Source of the DNA: Afipia birgiae 34632
GTDB lineage: Bacteria; Pseudomonadota; Alphaproteobacteria; Rhizobiales; Xanthobacteraceae
Direction: 5' to 3'
NCBI RefSeq assembly: GCF_000308295.2
Contig: NZ_HG326654.1
Span: 491,694 to 555,693 of the forward strand
DNA length: 64,000 nt
The notes beneath the pieces were generated by a model that did no database searches, was not told the origin of the DNA, and saw only the letters and a list, made by a program, of their open reading frames with translations. Position numbers and translations under genes: made by a program. This document shows positions 17,277 to 25,743 of this stretch, piece by piece. Every line of letters starts with the position of its first letter. The first letter of the stretch is position 1.

Positions 17277-18059
17277 ATGTCAACGCACCGCTGGAATGTT
17301 CAAATGGCAAAGCTGCAACGCCCTCTTCTTCCGAAAGGTTCTGGAAGACATTCGCTTCTGTATCGAGATGTTGCGGAGAAACTGCGCTTGCGTATTGCGA
17401 GCGGGAAATATCTTCCCAACTCGAAGCTCCCGCCGCTCTCCGATCTTGTGGAGGAATTCAAGGTCAGTGAAATCTCCGTGCGACGCGCATTGCGGGAGCT
17501 GAGCTATGAAGGTCTGGTTTACGGTGAACAGGGTCGCGGAATCTTCATCAAGCCTAAGAGCGTTATTCATCGCGTTTTCGCTGCCGATGCGGAGCATACT
17601 ATCGGCGATGAGATCGAACGCGCCGGCTTCAAACCGACGGTGAAGGAACTTAAACGCGACCAGATAGCCGCTGATGGAGAGATTGCTTCAAGACTTCGTA
17701 TCGTTCAGGGCACCAAGATCTACCGCCATCAAAAGCTTGTTTATGCCAATGAGGAGCCGGTCAGCCTGCATTTTTTGTATCTGACAGATGAAATGTTCGA
17801 GCGTCTGAAGGATCAACTGAATCACGGATTCGCCTTCGCCATGCTGAAGCGAGCTCGATTAAATGTGGCCAAATCCCGATTTGGTTTCGCCTCAACCGCC
17901 CTGAGCGCGGAGTATTCCGCCTTGTTCGAAATGCCGGCGGGTTTTCCAATGGGTGTCGTTTACTTCACACCTCTTTCAAAGAGCGAAAAGCCCTTTTTGA
18001 CTGGAACTACAATCTATCGCTCCGACCGCTTCGTATTTGACGTTGACGTCCATGCCTAA
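17277..18059 (+). CDS. GntR-family (HutC subfamily) transcriptional regulator
   Basis: 260-aa regulator. The winged-helix DNA-binding domain lies at about 15-85 (LLYRDVAEKLRLRIASGKY, KLPPLSDLVEEFKVSEISVRRAL, EGLVYGEQGRGIFI). The UTRA effector-binding domain follows at about 105-255. The reading frame is open back to 17097, but an operator palindrome lies at 17255-17266, so the start is taken as the ATG at 17277; ATG 17304 is also possible. The effector would be a catabolite of the imported compound. Its stop codon abuts the stop of the convergent livF gene. Two operator copies define its likely targets: itself, the hydrolase-cox operon, the first liv operon and the NIPSNAP gene. Confidence 0.92.
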   Translation: MSTHRWNVQMAKLQRPLLPKGSGRHSLLYRDVAEKLRLRIASGKYLPNSKLPPLSDLVEEFKVSEISVRRALRELSYEGLVYGEQGRGIFIKPKSVIHRVFAADAEHTIGDEIERAGFKPTVKELKRDQIAADGEIASRLRIVQGTKIYRHQKLVYANEEPVSLHFLYLTDEMFERLKDQLNHGFAFAMLKRARLNVAKSRFGFASTALSAEYSALFEMPAGFPMGVVYFTPLSKSEKPFLTGTTIYRSDRFVFDVDVHA

Positions 18060-18698
18060 CTAAATGCTCGTGCCGCGTTCGATCGAGTAACTTCTATCAA
18101 GCATCTTTGCCGCGTGGTTGACCTCGGATTGCGCGATCAGAACCGCGAGTTTTTCACCGCGCAATGCACCAATCACTTCAGACACGCGCTGGGACAACGC
18201 AGGCGCGACACCTTCAAACGGTTCGTCAAGAAGAAGAACCTTGGTTCCAGCCATGATCGCCCGCGCAAGGGCAACCAGTTTTTGCTGTCCACCGCTGAGT
18301 TGAAGAGCCTTGCGATCGCGCATTGTGGCGATTTCCGGCAAAAGATCGTAAGCGAAGGCCAGCCGTTTTTTGTGATCGATCTGGGGCATTGCCCAAGACG
18401 GCACTAGGATGTTTTCCTCCACCGTAAGCAGGGGCACGAGGCGCCGGTCTTCAGGCAGATAGCCAATTCCCAGCGCCGCGCGCTGATGCGGCTTTAGGTG
18501 ATCGATACTGCGGCCATCGACGAGAATTTCGCCGTCTTTTAGAGGAGCTAGTCCCATAAGCGCGCGGATCGTCGTGGTCTTACCGGCACCGTTGCGGCCC
18601 ACGAGTCCGATCATCTCACCCGGCGCGAGTGTCAGGCTCACGCCGCGCAGAATCTCGATCGACTTGATGAGCACTTCGATATTCTTTACCTCGATCAT
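18060..18698 (-). CDS. livF: Branched-chain-type ABC importer ATPase LivF, system 1
   Basis: 212-aa ATPase of a HAAT-type importer. Walker A GRNGAGKTTT near residue 34, signature LSGGQQKLVALARA near 128, Walker B VLLLDEPFEGVAP near 155 and an H-loop-like QSEVNH. The switch histidine is unusual in its context: AQSEVNH where relatives have VEQN. Shorter than typical LivF (about 235 aa) but with all core motifs. Last gene of the operon SBP-livH-livM-livG-livF. Together with the binding protein at 21370 it forms a complete importer, probably for an aromatic or heterocyclic acid rather than an amino acid. Confidence 0.9.
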   Translation of the reverse strand: MIEVKNIEVLIKSIEILRGVSLTLAPGEMIGLVGRNGAGKTTTIRALMGLAPLKDGEILVDGRSIDHLKPHQRAALGIGYLPEDRRLVPLLTVEENILVPSWAMPQIDHKKRLAFAYDLLPEIATMRDRKALQLSGGQQKLVALARAIMAGTKVLLLDEPFEGVAPALSQRVSEVIGALRGEKLAVLIAQSEVNHAAKMLDRSYSIERGTSI

Positions 18699-18705
18699 AT
18701 CTTTC

Positions 18706-19452
18706 TCAGTTCGGCGCGCCGGTAATGAAGCTTTTCACGCGTGAATCCTGTAGTACGACATCGGAAGGACCATCGGAAATAATCCGCCCATCGTAGAACG
18801 CAAGAACGCGCGTCGAATAGCGGCTAACGATATCCATGTCGTGCTCGACAAAAAGGACGGTTACGTCCTTCGGCAGTGCATTCACAACAATGTCCATCAG
18901 ATCGAATTTTTGTTCTGCGGCGACGCCGCTGGTCGGCTCGTCCAGCAGCAGCAGAGAAGGCCCACGCGTCACGCTCACCGCAATGTCGAGCAATTTACGA
19001 ACGCCGCCGGGCAGTTCCGATACCACGCGATGACGAAATTCCTGGAGACGATATCGGGTGAGCAGGTCGTCAAGCGACGCAACAAGGACTGGCGATCCAG
19101 TGCCAGCAAACGGCCGTAACGCCTCCCCCGACGAAATGCCCAGCGCGATGATGAGATTCTCTTCAGTCGTCAGACTCAGGAATAATTGAGGGATCTGGAA
19201 TGAACGGCAAACGCCCGCGCGCGCAATCTCCCTCGGAGACTTGCCAGAAATATCGGCTCCCCGGAGCACGATACTTCCGCCGTCAGCCCGCAGATAACCC
19301 GTGACCATGTTGACGAAGGTGGTTTTCCCCGCTCCGTTTGTTCCGATGAGACCAACGCGTTCGCCCGCATTGATCGTGACGGAAATATCATCCGCGGCTG
19401 TGATCGCTCCAAACGACTTTCTTAAATTTCGTACATCCAGAATTGCACTCAC
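18706..19452 (-). CDS. livG: Branched-chain-type ABC importer ATPase LivG, system 1
   Basis: 248-aa ATPase. Walker A GTNGAGKTTF near residue 36, Q-loop in VCRSFQIPQLF, degenerate signature LPGGVRKLLDIA, Walker B LLLLDEPTSGVA and the switch His in VEHDMDIVSR, as in LivG/BraF. It overlaps livM by 4 bp. It would pair with LivF to power the LivHM permease. Confidence 0.92.
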   Translation of the reverse strand: MSAILDVRNLRKSFGAITAADDISVTINAGERVGLIGTNGAGKTTFVNMVTGYLRADGGSIVLRGADISGKSPREIARAGVCRSFQIPQLFLSLTTEENLIIALGISSGEALRPFAGTGSPVLVASLDDLLTRYRLQEFRHRVVSELPGGVRKLLDIAVSVTRGPSLLLLDEPTSGVAAEQKFDLMDIVVNALPKDVTVLFVEHDMDIVSRYSTRVLAFYDGRIISDGPSDVVLQDSRVKSFITGAPN

Positions 19453-20414
19453 GGAGCTTCCCCTTGCGCAATTTTGCTTCCGCGCCGGCGCTGCAACAGC
19501 GCACCAATGCCGTTCGGCATGAACAGGATGACCGTCAGCATGAAGATGCCAAGCGTCATCTGCCAGGCATTTGGGAAGTGTTGGCTGGAAAATGACCGGA
19601 CGAGTTCGAGCAGGATCGATGCCACAAAAATGGCGACAACGCTGACCTGACCCGCGAGAATAGCGACAAACACAAACTCGCCCGATGTTGTCCAGAACGC
19701 GAGCTCAGGGTCGATGTGTCCGAGCACGAGCGCATTCAACGCTCCACCCATCCCTGCGAGAAATGCAGCAACGACATAGTTCTCGAAAATCGCGCGGCGA
19801 ACCGAGGTCCCAAGGTATTCCACGCGAATTTCATTGTCCTTTACCCCCAGCGACAGCAGGCCACGAACAGACCTGAAATGAATCCGAAGCAGACAGGCGC
19901 TTGCTACTGCGATGACGCAGGCAAGCGCATAGATCGCAAATACGGGCGAAAGACCGGTCGTCTGCTCCAGTCCGAAAAACGTTGGCGGCCGGAGATTCAA
20001 ACCATCCGAGCCGCCCAGGATATCGGCCTTTGTCAAGGCGCCATGCACCAGCATCGACAATGCGAGCGTGAGCGTTGCGAAAAATATCTTCCTATATCCG
20101 GCGAGCAATGGGCCGATCAACAGCCCCGCCACCAGTCCGGATAGCCCGCCGGCAATCACCAGAACGACGGCGTTGGTGACGTCGCCCCACAACATGAGCA
20201 GACCGGCACCGTAGCCGCCTACGCAATAAAACAGCCCCTGTCCGAACGATAACAAGCCGCTTCGCAACATCACCACCAGGCCGAGCGCTGTAATCCCCTT
20301 GGCCAGAGCCACTGCGCCCAGGAAGGTCGCCCAACCCGGCAGAAACGGGCCTAGCGCCAGCAATGCTGCAAGCGTCGCCGTGGCAGCCAGAATGATCTTT
20401 GTATTAGTCATCAT
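19449..20414 (-). CDS. livM: Branched-chain-type ABC importer permease LivM, system 1
   Basis: 321-aa inner-membrane permease with about 8-9 hydrophobic segments and the BPD_transp_2 fold. Family landmarks are LVVMLRSGLLSFGQGLFYCVGGYGAG near residue 47, the cytoplasmic loop VKDNEIRVEYLGTSVRRAIFENYVVAA (relatives have IRENExRAxxLGY) and a C-terminal segment ending MPNGIGALLQRR. Stop and start codons overlap those of the flanking livG and livH genes. Confidence 0.9.
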   Translation of the reverse strand: MMTNTKIILAATATLAALLALGPFLPGWATFLGAVALAKGITALGLVVMLRSGLLSFGQGLFYCVGGYGAGLLMLWGDVTNAVVLVIAGGLSGLVAGLLIGPLLAGYRKIFFATLTLALSMLVHGALTKADILGGSDGLNLRPPTFFGLEQTTGLSPVFAIYALACVIAVASACLLRIHFRSVRGLLSLGVKDNEIRVEYLGTSVRRAIFENYVVAAFLAGMGGALNALVLGHIDPELAFWTTSGEFVFVAILAGQVSVVAIFVASILLELVRSFSSQHFPNAWQMTLGIFMLTVILFMPNGIGALLQRRRGSKIAQGEAP

Positions 20415-21310
20415 ATTTTCCGCAGTTGCACCGCACCGAACATGCCTTGCGGCTTGATCGCGAGCATCAGCGCCATAACCAGATAAACGATGAAAAGCTC
20501 GGCCGATGGCCAGAGATGAATGGCAAGGGACCGCGACAGGCCGACAACAAGCGCTGCTATTGCGGCCCCTTCGATGCTGCCCAACCCGCCGATCACCACC
20601 ACGGCAAAACTGAGAAGCACCACAGTCACCGCCAGACCCGGCTGCACCGAAATTTTCGGCGCCGTAATCGCCCCGCCTATAGCAGCCAGGAACACACCAA
20701 TCGTGAAGGCAATCACGAAGATACGGGTGACATTGATTCCCAGCGCGCTGCTCATGTCACGATCATGAATCACAGCCAGCACGAGCTTTCCGCTCTTGGT
20801 GCGATTCAGCCCAAGCCACAAGATGATCCCGGCAAAAATGGCGAACACGATCAGCATAAGATCGTAGCCGACGTAAGTCAGTCCGTAGACCTTCAAATCT
20901 CCGAAGAGCGAGTAGGGATCGTACGCGTAGTATGGATTAACACCCCAAATCAGCTTGGTCGCATCTTCAAGAATGAGGAAAAGCGCGTAGGTGACAAGCA
21001 CCAGGATGACTTCATCGCGCTCATACAGAAAGCGGAGCAGCCCACGTTCGAGAAGCGGACCGAGGATTCCTGCCACCAGCATCGATGAGCCGAGCATCAA
21101 GACCAGACCGAACGCCGGAGGATTGTCGCCGCTGGCATAGTACCAGCCCGCAACTGTCGCGGCTACGTAGGCTCCTATTGCGTAGAAATTGCCATGCGCA
21201 AGATTTAGGACGTTCAAGACACCGAAGATTAATGTGAGTCCGACCGCAACGATGAAAATCCACGATGCATCGATCAAACCGTCAAGAAGTATCGTCGTCA
21301 CGAGTTGCAC
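20411..21310 (-). CDS. livH: Branched-chain-type ABC importer permease LivH, system 1
   Basis: 299-aa inner-membrane permease. Landmarks: GLTLIFGVLNVLNLAHGNFYAIGAYVAATV near residues 26-55, the loop RDMSSALGINVTRIFVIAF, then AAIGGAITAPKISVQPGL and VVVIGGLGSIEGAAIAALVVG, all diagnostic for LivH. I chose the GTG at 21310 because GGGGGAA lies 6-12 bases upstream; the frame stays open to 21346. The 59-bp gap to the binding-protein gene has no obvious terminator. Confidence 0.88.
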   Translation of the reverse strand: MQLVTTILLDGLIDASWIFIVAVGLTLIFGVLNVLNLAHGNFYAIGAYVAATVAGWYYASGDNPPAFGLVLMLGSSMLVAGILGPLLERGLLRFLYERDEVILVLVTYALFLILEDATKLIWGVNPYYAYDPYSLFGDLKVYGLTYVGYDLMLIVFAIFAGIILWLGLNRTKSGKLVLAVIHDRDMSSALGINVTRIFVIAFTIGVFLAAIGGAITAPKISVQPGLAVTVVLLSFAVVVIGGLGSIEGAAIAALVVGLSRSLAIHLWPSAELFIVYLVMALMLAIKPQGMFGAVQLRKI

Positions 21311-21369
21311 GAATAGTTCCCCCGAAGTGCCGCACCCCTGGCGCACGAATGCGCCGGGGTGCGCAATGC

Positions 21370-22683
21370 CTAGTTACACTTTGCTTCGGGAAAACCCTGG
21401 GCGATCCATTCTTCCGATTTCACATTCACCGGCGGATTCACACATTCCGCGGCAAAACGCTCGACTTCGACAACTTCCACGCGCTTCGTAGCAGGATTCC
21501 ACTTTGTCAGGCCGATCGCATTGGCTTGGATAGCCTGATGGCCATCTCCCAGTGCCATCTTGATGCGGCCCGATGGTGCCTCCCATTCAAGTCCTGTCAG
21601 GGCATCGGCTATCTGATCGGCTGTCGGTTTCTTGCCGCCGTTCGCCGCCGCCGCCTTGTCCACGGCAAGTTTGAGAGCAAGAACGGACTGTGCCATGCGG
21701 TAGGGCGCCTGGGATGGCACCTGACCCGCGAACTGTTTCTCATAGGCAGCCACAAACCAGTCATTCAGAGCGCTCTTGGCGGCAAACGGCCCGTTCTCAC
21801 CGCGCGCGCCGACAAGCACGTCGTTCGGCATACGGCTTCCGAGCGGTTGAAAGACATGATCTGCGGCAATAATGGCAACGTGGCGGTCTTTGAAAAGATT
21901 GCGCGGAGCGCCCTGCAGGATGAACGCCTGAAGGTCACCTCCCCAAAGACTGGTGTGCACGATTTGGGGGTTCGCTTGCAGCAGCGCGGAGATTTCAGTG
22001 CCGTATTGTCCTGCACCGAATTTCGGCCAAAGCTCCGACTTGATCTTAGCCTTGTCATTCAGCTTGACCATGCTCTGCTGGAAATCTTTCCAGTTATCGC
22101 GGCCATAGGCATAATCAGGATTAATGCCCCCAACGTCATCCGACTTAAGCTTGCGCTTGGCGATATACCGAGCCATGGCGACGTTATCCATCGTCGCGTG
22201 CGCGGTTGCGCGAAAAACATAGCGATACTTGTTATCCTCGAATATTCGGGGCGTGCCGCAATCGAAAAGTATAAGAATTTTTTTCAGCTCCTCGGCAACG
22301 GGTGCGCCCGCGAGGCAATTGCTTGAGCTGATGTAACCGATCACCGCATCGTACCCATCGCGGTCATAGGCGTTTCGCAGTTCCTGAACCTGCTTGGTCG
22401 TGCCGCCGTTCTCGTCGATAACGGAAGCTTCCACTTTAAGACCGCCCAAACCGATCTTGTCATATGGCGGCGGCAACTGACCTCCCTGATTGAATGCATC
22501 AGCGAGCATCTTTGCTGAATTCCAGGCAGGCACACCGAACGACTCTGCACCAGGCCCGGAAGTGAACGTCACGATTCCGAGCTTAAACGTTTGTCCTTGA
22601 GCGCACGCCGTTTGCGCCAATCCCAACAGCGAAAGCGTACTAATAGCCGCGGATAAAAGACGCTTGGTGCGAGTGATAGGCAT
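21370..22683 (-). CDS. ABC importer substrate-binding protein (Peripla_BP_6), system 1
   Basis: 437-aa periplasmic binding protein. The signal peptide is about residues 1-28 (basic TRTKR, hydrophobic core, AxA cleavage at ACAQG). The mature part has the type I periplasmic-binding fold, FKLGIVTFTSGPGAESFG being the usual first strand and VIGYISSSNCLAGAPVAEELKKILI part of the first lobe. It is the first gene of the liv operon, and the operator at 22721-22732 lies 38 bp upstream. Larger than LivJ-type proteins (about 370-400 aa). The ligand cannot be read from sequence; clustering with ring hydroxylases favours an aromatic or heterocyclic carboxylate. Confidence 0.9.
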   Translation of the reverse strand: MPITRTKRLLSAAISTLSLLGLAQTACAQGQTFKLGIVTFTSGPGAESFGVPAWNSAKMLADAFNQGGQLPPPYDKIGLGGLKVEASVIDENGGTTKQVQELRNAYDRDGYDAVIGYISSSNCLAGAPVAEELKKILILFDCGTPRIFEDNKYRYVFRATAHATMDNVAMARYIAKRKLKSDDVGGINPDYAYGRDNWKDFQQSMVKLNDKAKIKSELWPKFGAGQYGTEISALLQANPQIVHTSLWGGDLQAFILQGAPRNLFKDRHVAIIAADHVFQPLGSRMPNDVLVGARGENGPFAAKSALNDWFVAAYEKQFAGQVPSQAPYRMAQSVLALKLAVDKAAAANGGKKPTADQIADALTGLEWEAPSGRIKMALGDGHQAIQANAIGLTKWNPATKRVEVVEVERFAAECVNPPVNVKSEEWIAQGFPEAKCN

Positions 22684-22720
22684 CGTGCCCCCCTGATTGG
22701 TTTGCTCTTTGTTGGAAAAC

Positions 22721-22732
22721 TATGTATACAAA
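22721..22732. promoter_or_regulatory. GntR-type operator, site 2 (TATGTATACAAA)
   Basis: Core palindrome TGTATACA at 22723-22730, followed by AAGTTG as at site 1 (17255-17270); in the 22 bases compared about 18 agree. It lies in the divergent gap between the binding-protein gene (start 22683) and the NIPSNAP gene (start 22775), so one regulator dimer could control both directions. Confidence 0.75.
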
Positions 22733-22774
22733 GTTGGCCGAGCGGTCAATATGGCGAATACTACGGAGGCTGCG

Positions 22775-23089
22775 ATGATTGTCGAAATGCGGACCTATTC
22801 ACTCACGCCCGGAAGCGTGAGCAAATGGCTTCGTCTGTACGAAGAAAAGGGATTCCCTGTTCACAAGGAAATTCTGGGCAATCTGATCGGCTACTTCCAC
22901 ACCGAGATCGGCGATGTGAACGAAGTGATTCATATGTGGGGTTACGAGAGCTTTGAAGATCGACAGCAAAGGCGCGCTCAACTGGCCAAGCATGCCGACT
23001 GGCAGGCGTTCCTCGCCGACGCATTGCCTATCTTACAAACGCAGCAGATCAAGATTCTGAGTTGCGCCACCTTCTCGCCGATACGCTGA
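22775..23089 (+). CDS. NIPSNAP-family protein
   Basis: 104-aa dimeric alpha/beta-barrel protein of the NIPSNAP family (MIVEMRTYSLTPGSVSKWLRLYEEKG, HTEIGDVNEVIHMWGYESFEDRQQRRAQLA). The family is common in catabolic clusters but has no agreed enzymatic role. Start at ATG 22775 because GGAGG lies 5-9 bases upstream and the operator at 22721-22732 would otherwise be inside the coding region. Single gene, divergent from the liv operon, with about 255 bp of apparently non-coding DNA after it. Confidence 0.88.
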   Translation: MIVEMRTYSLTPGSVSKWLRLYEEKGFPVHKEILGNLIGYFHTEIGDVNEVIHMWGYESFEDRQQRRAQLAKHADWQAFLADALPILQTQQIKILSCATFSPIR

Positions 23090-23344
23090 TCTTTGATTGC
23101 GCACCAAGAGTGCCGCCTGTTTCAGCATTTTTTAAGTTTCAAAGGCGGAATTGGCGGCGCTGAGTCTTGGCTGATCGAGCACCGTGTCTACGGTCCCATT
23201 ATTCCGTAAGGGCGCCGAAAAAGCGACGCTTGGCTCTTTTCGTTGCTTCGAGACATAGTCGATCCCGCGAGCTTAAGTTACTGAATACCGTCACGGCAGT
23301 TGAATTCCATAATCGCTCATTACGCGAAAAGGCGGCGATAAAGT

Positions 23345-24907
23345 TCATGTTGAATGACCGTTTAGCGTGAGCATTTCTCGTAGCTTGAACCGAAGTATTT
23401 TCCCGGATCCTGTCCTAGGTATTTCTGATATGAAATGTACCGAGTACGGGACCTTATAAGACGACAGCCGTTCACGGCAATACAAGATGACCGCGTCCGG
23501 CGTAACGGGTGAGCCCTCCCGCGGTACGACAAAGATTGCGGGCACCTCGCCGAGATGCTCGTGCCGGATCCCGACGACGGCACTATCGACCACCTGCTCC
23601 ATCGAATTCACGACTTCCTCGATCTCGCCGGGCGCTATATTCTGTCCGCCACGGATGATCAACTCCTTGAGACGACCCGTAATGGTCAGAAAACCATTCT
23701 TGTCACTCCGCGCCAAATCGCCGGTGTAATACCAGCCCTTTCGCAAAGCAGATGCCGTCTCTTCGGGCTTGTTGTGGTAACCGCTCATCAGATTTGGACC
23801 GCGGACGATTAACTCGCCTTCCTGGCCAAGATCGACGTCTTCTCCCGTGGCCGGCGATAAAATGCGAACTGCGAGTCCGGGAATTGGCAGACCGCATGAT
23901 CCCATGACGCGACTGCCTGTCATCCAATTCAATGTGACGAAGGTGGAGGTCTCTGTAATACCGTATCCGTCGAGGAGCTTTAGCTTAAAACGCGATTCAA
24001 ACTCTCGATTCAGAGTTGCCGGCATGATCGCACCGGCGCTGATGCAGACGCGCAAGCCCGGAAACTTATCGAGTGGCTCATCCTTCGTCGCCTCTAACAG
24101 AAAATGAAACATAGTCGGCACGCCGGGAAATACAGAGAACTCGCCCGTTTTAAGCAAACGAACGGCTTCGGACGTGGAGTATTTCTCCATGATGTACTCG
24201 GTGGCACCTGTGGCCAGAATACCCAGCACTGAGAGCGCGAGTGCATAAGAGTGGAACAGCGGGAGCGGTGAAAGCACAACGTCTCGCTCGCTTAACCCGC
24301 CGATGGGCGCAAGGCACGCGGCAGTAATCCAGAGCATGCCATGGACGGTAAGCAATACGCCCTTCGCACGTCCCGTTGTTCCGGACGTGTAGATGATGAA
24401 CGCGGGAAGAAACATGTCGAGCGAATCGCGCGGAGTTGAATTCGGCGCCGTCGCGACCAGTTGCGAATAACGCACCCCTTCGCCCCTGACGGCATCCCGG
24501 CCGACGAGAATAACGAGGCGTAATCCGGGAGCAGACTTCATAAGCTTGGCCACCAACTCAGAGCGCTCGTCCGTGGTGACAATGGCCGCGCAATCGGCAT
24601 CCAGCAAGCGATAGAGTATCTCGGATTCCGTCGAGTCATAACTGATCGGAACGGAGATACAGTCGGCACGATTGATCGCAAAGCAGGTTTCAACCCAGGC
24701 AACTGAGTTGGGAAGAAAAATGGCGACCTTCATCCCCGCTTCCATTCCACGGTCGGCGAGGTGTCCGGCCAAATGACCCGTCCGCGTCGCCAGCTCGGCA
24801 TATGTTACCGAACCGGCGACATCGCGAAATGCCTGCTTCGATCCAAGCTGCTCCGCTTGACGGCGGAGCAGTTCGGGTATCGGCGAGATCAATTCTGTCT
24901 GGATCAT
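23345..24907 (-). CDS. Acyl-CoA synthetase / AMP-dependent ligase
   Basis: 520-aa ANL-superfamily ligase that activates a carboxylic acid to its CoA thioester through an acyl-AMP. Motifs: P-loop-like YTSGTTGRAKGV near residue 178, LLDGYGITETS near 303, TGDLA near 393, hinge GRLKELIIRGGQNIAPGEIEE near 408, and the catalytic Lys in RTGSGKILRFKLRE near the C-terminus. Last gene of the long leftward operon starting at livG2 (30685). It would start CoA-dependent breakdown of the imported acid or of a ring-cleavage product. Confidence 0.92.
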   Translation of the reverse strand: MIQTELISPIPELLRRQAEQLGSKQAFRDVAGSVTYAELATRTGHLAGHLADRGMEAGMKVAIFLPNSVAWVETCFAINRADCISVPISYDSTESEILYRLLDADCAAIVTTDERSELVAKLMKSAPGLRLVILVGRDAVRGEGVRYSQLVATAPNSTPRDSLDMFLPAFIIYTSGTTGRAKGVLLTVHGMLWITAACLAPIGGLSERDVVLSPLPLFHSYALALSVLGILATGATEYIMEKYSTSEAVRLLKTGEFSVFPGVPTMFHFLLEATKDEPLDKFPGLRVCISAGAIMPATLNREFESRFKLKLLDGYGITETSTFVTLNWMTGSRVMGSCGLPIPGLAVRILSPATGEDVDLGQEGELIVRGPNLMSGYHNKPEETASALRKGWYYTGDLARSDKNGFLTITGRLKELIIRGGQNIAPGEIEEVVNSMEQVVDSAVVGIRHEHLGEVPAIFVVPREGSPVTPDAVILYCRERLSSYKVPYSVHFISEIPRTGSGKILRFKLREMLTLNGHST

Positions 24908-24931
24908 ATTTCGTTTCCTCGAGGTCGGCGG

Positions 24932-25684
24932 TTACACCATGCTGAAGCCGCCGTTGATGCTGATCGTCTGGCCTGTAATCCAGCTGCCATGCTTGGACGC
25001 AAGGAGCGTCACCATCGGGGCTATATCCGACGAAAAACCAAGACGGCGCAGCGGATACAGCTTTGTAAGTTTCTCACGATTTGCGTTAACCCACGCAATG
25101 TCATGAGGTGTCTCGACCAAGCCCAGCGAAATGGTATTCGCCGTTGTCCCGACGCGGCCGAGTTCTCTTGCGAGAGACTTCATCAGTGCGATAACGCCGC
25201 CACGCGCCGCCGCAACGATGCTGAGCCCGGATTCTCCGACGCGGGACGAATCGCCCACAAGCGCGATAATCCGGCCGTCGCCGGATTTCTCCAAATGCGG
25301 CGCGGTCGCTCTGCAAACGTGAAGCGCGCCGTACAGACATACGTCGATCTGCTTCTTCCATTCATCCTGCGTCGTGTCGCTGAAGCGATTTCGCAGCGCT
25401 ACGCCCGCATTGTTGACGACAATATTGAGACCGCCGAAATCCGCGACGATCTTCGAAACCATGTCGTTGACTTCCGCGAAATTGGCGACATCGGCCTTAT
25501 AGGCGATGGCTTTTCCGCCGGCCTTCTCGATGTCCGCAACAACAGCCGCGGCCTTCTCTCGGGAGCCGTTGTAGTTGACGGCGACTGCCGCACCTTCAGC
25601 GGCAAGACTTAGAGCAATGTCGCGCCCCACATCTCGTCCAGCGCCCGTGACCAGTGCCACCTTGCCCTTCAGAACCATATCCAT
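24932..25684 (-). CDS. SDR-family protein lacking the catalytic Tyr and Lys
   Basis: 250-aa SDR-fold protein. The cofactor site looks functional (TGAGRDVGRDIA near residue 13, NNAG at 91-94), and the C-terminal GQTISINGGFSMV is typical. The active-site YxxxK is replaced: where relatives read YSGAKGG this protein has VAAARGG (Val157, Arg161). Ser is kept in GDSSRVG. The codons are clear on the minus strand (GTT ... CGT), with no frameshift nearby. It may have another catalytic role, act as a pseudoenzyme or be a partner subunit. It sits between the ligase and lactonase genes in the second liv operon. Confidence 0.85.
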   Translation of the reverse strand: MDMVLKGKVALVTGAGRDVGRDIALSLAAEGAAVAVNYNGSREKAAAVVADIEKAGGKAIAYKADVANFAEVNDMVSKIVADFGGLNIVVNNAGVALRNRFSDTTQDEWKKQIDVCLYGALHVCRATAPHLEKSGDGRIIALVGDSSRVGESGLSIVAAARGGVIALMKSLARELGRVGTTANTISLGLVETPHDIAWVNANREKLTKLYPLRRLGFSSDIAPMVTLLASKHGSWITGQTISINGGFSMV

Positions 25685-25743
25685 GTTTTCGTCCTCTTCG
25701 CTTTATGTTTGTTAGATGCCCTTGGGAATGTCTAGTGGCCGAT

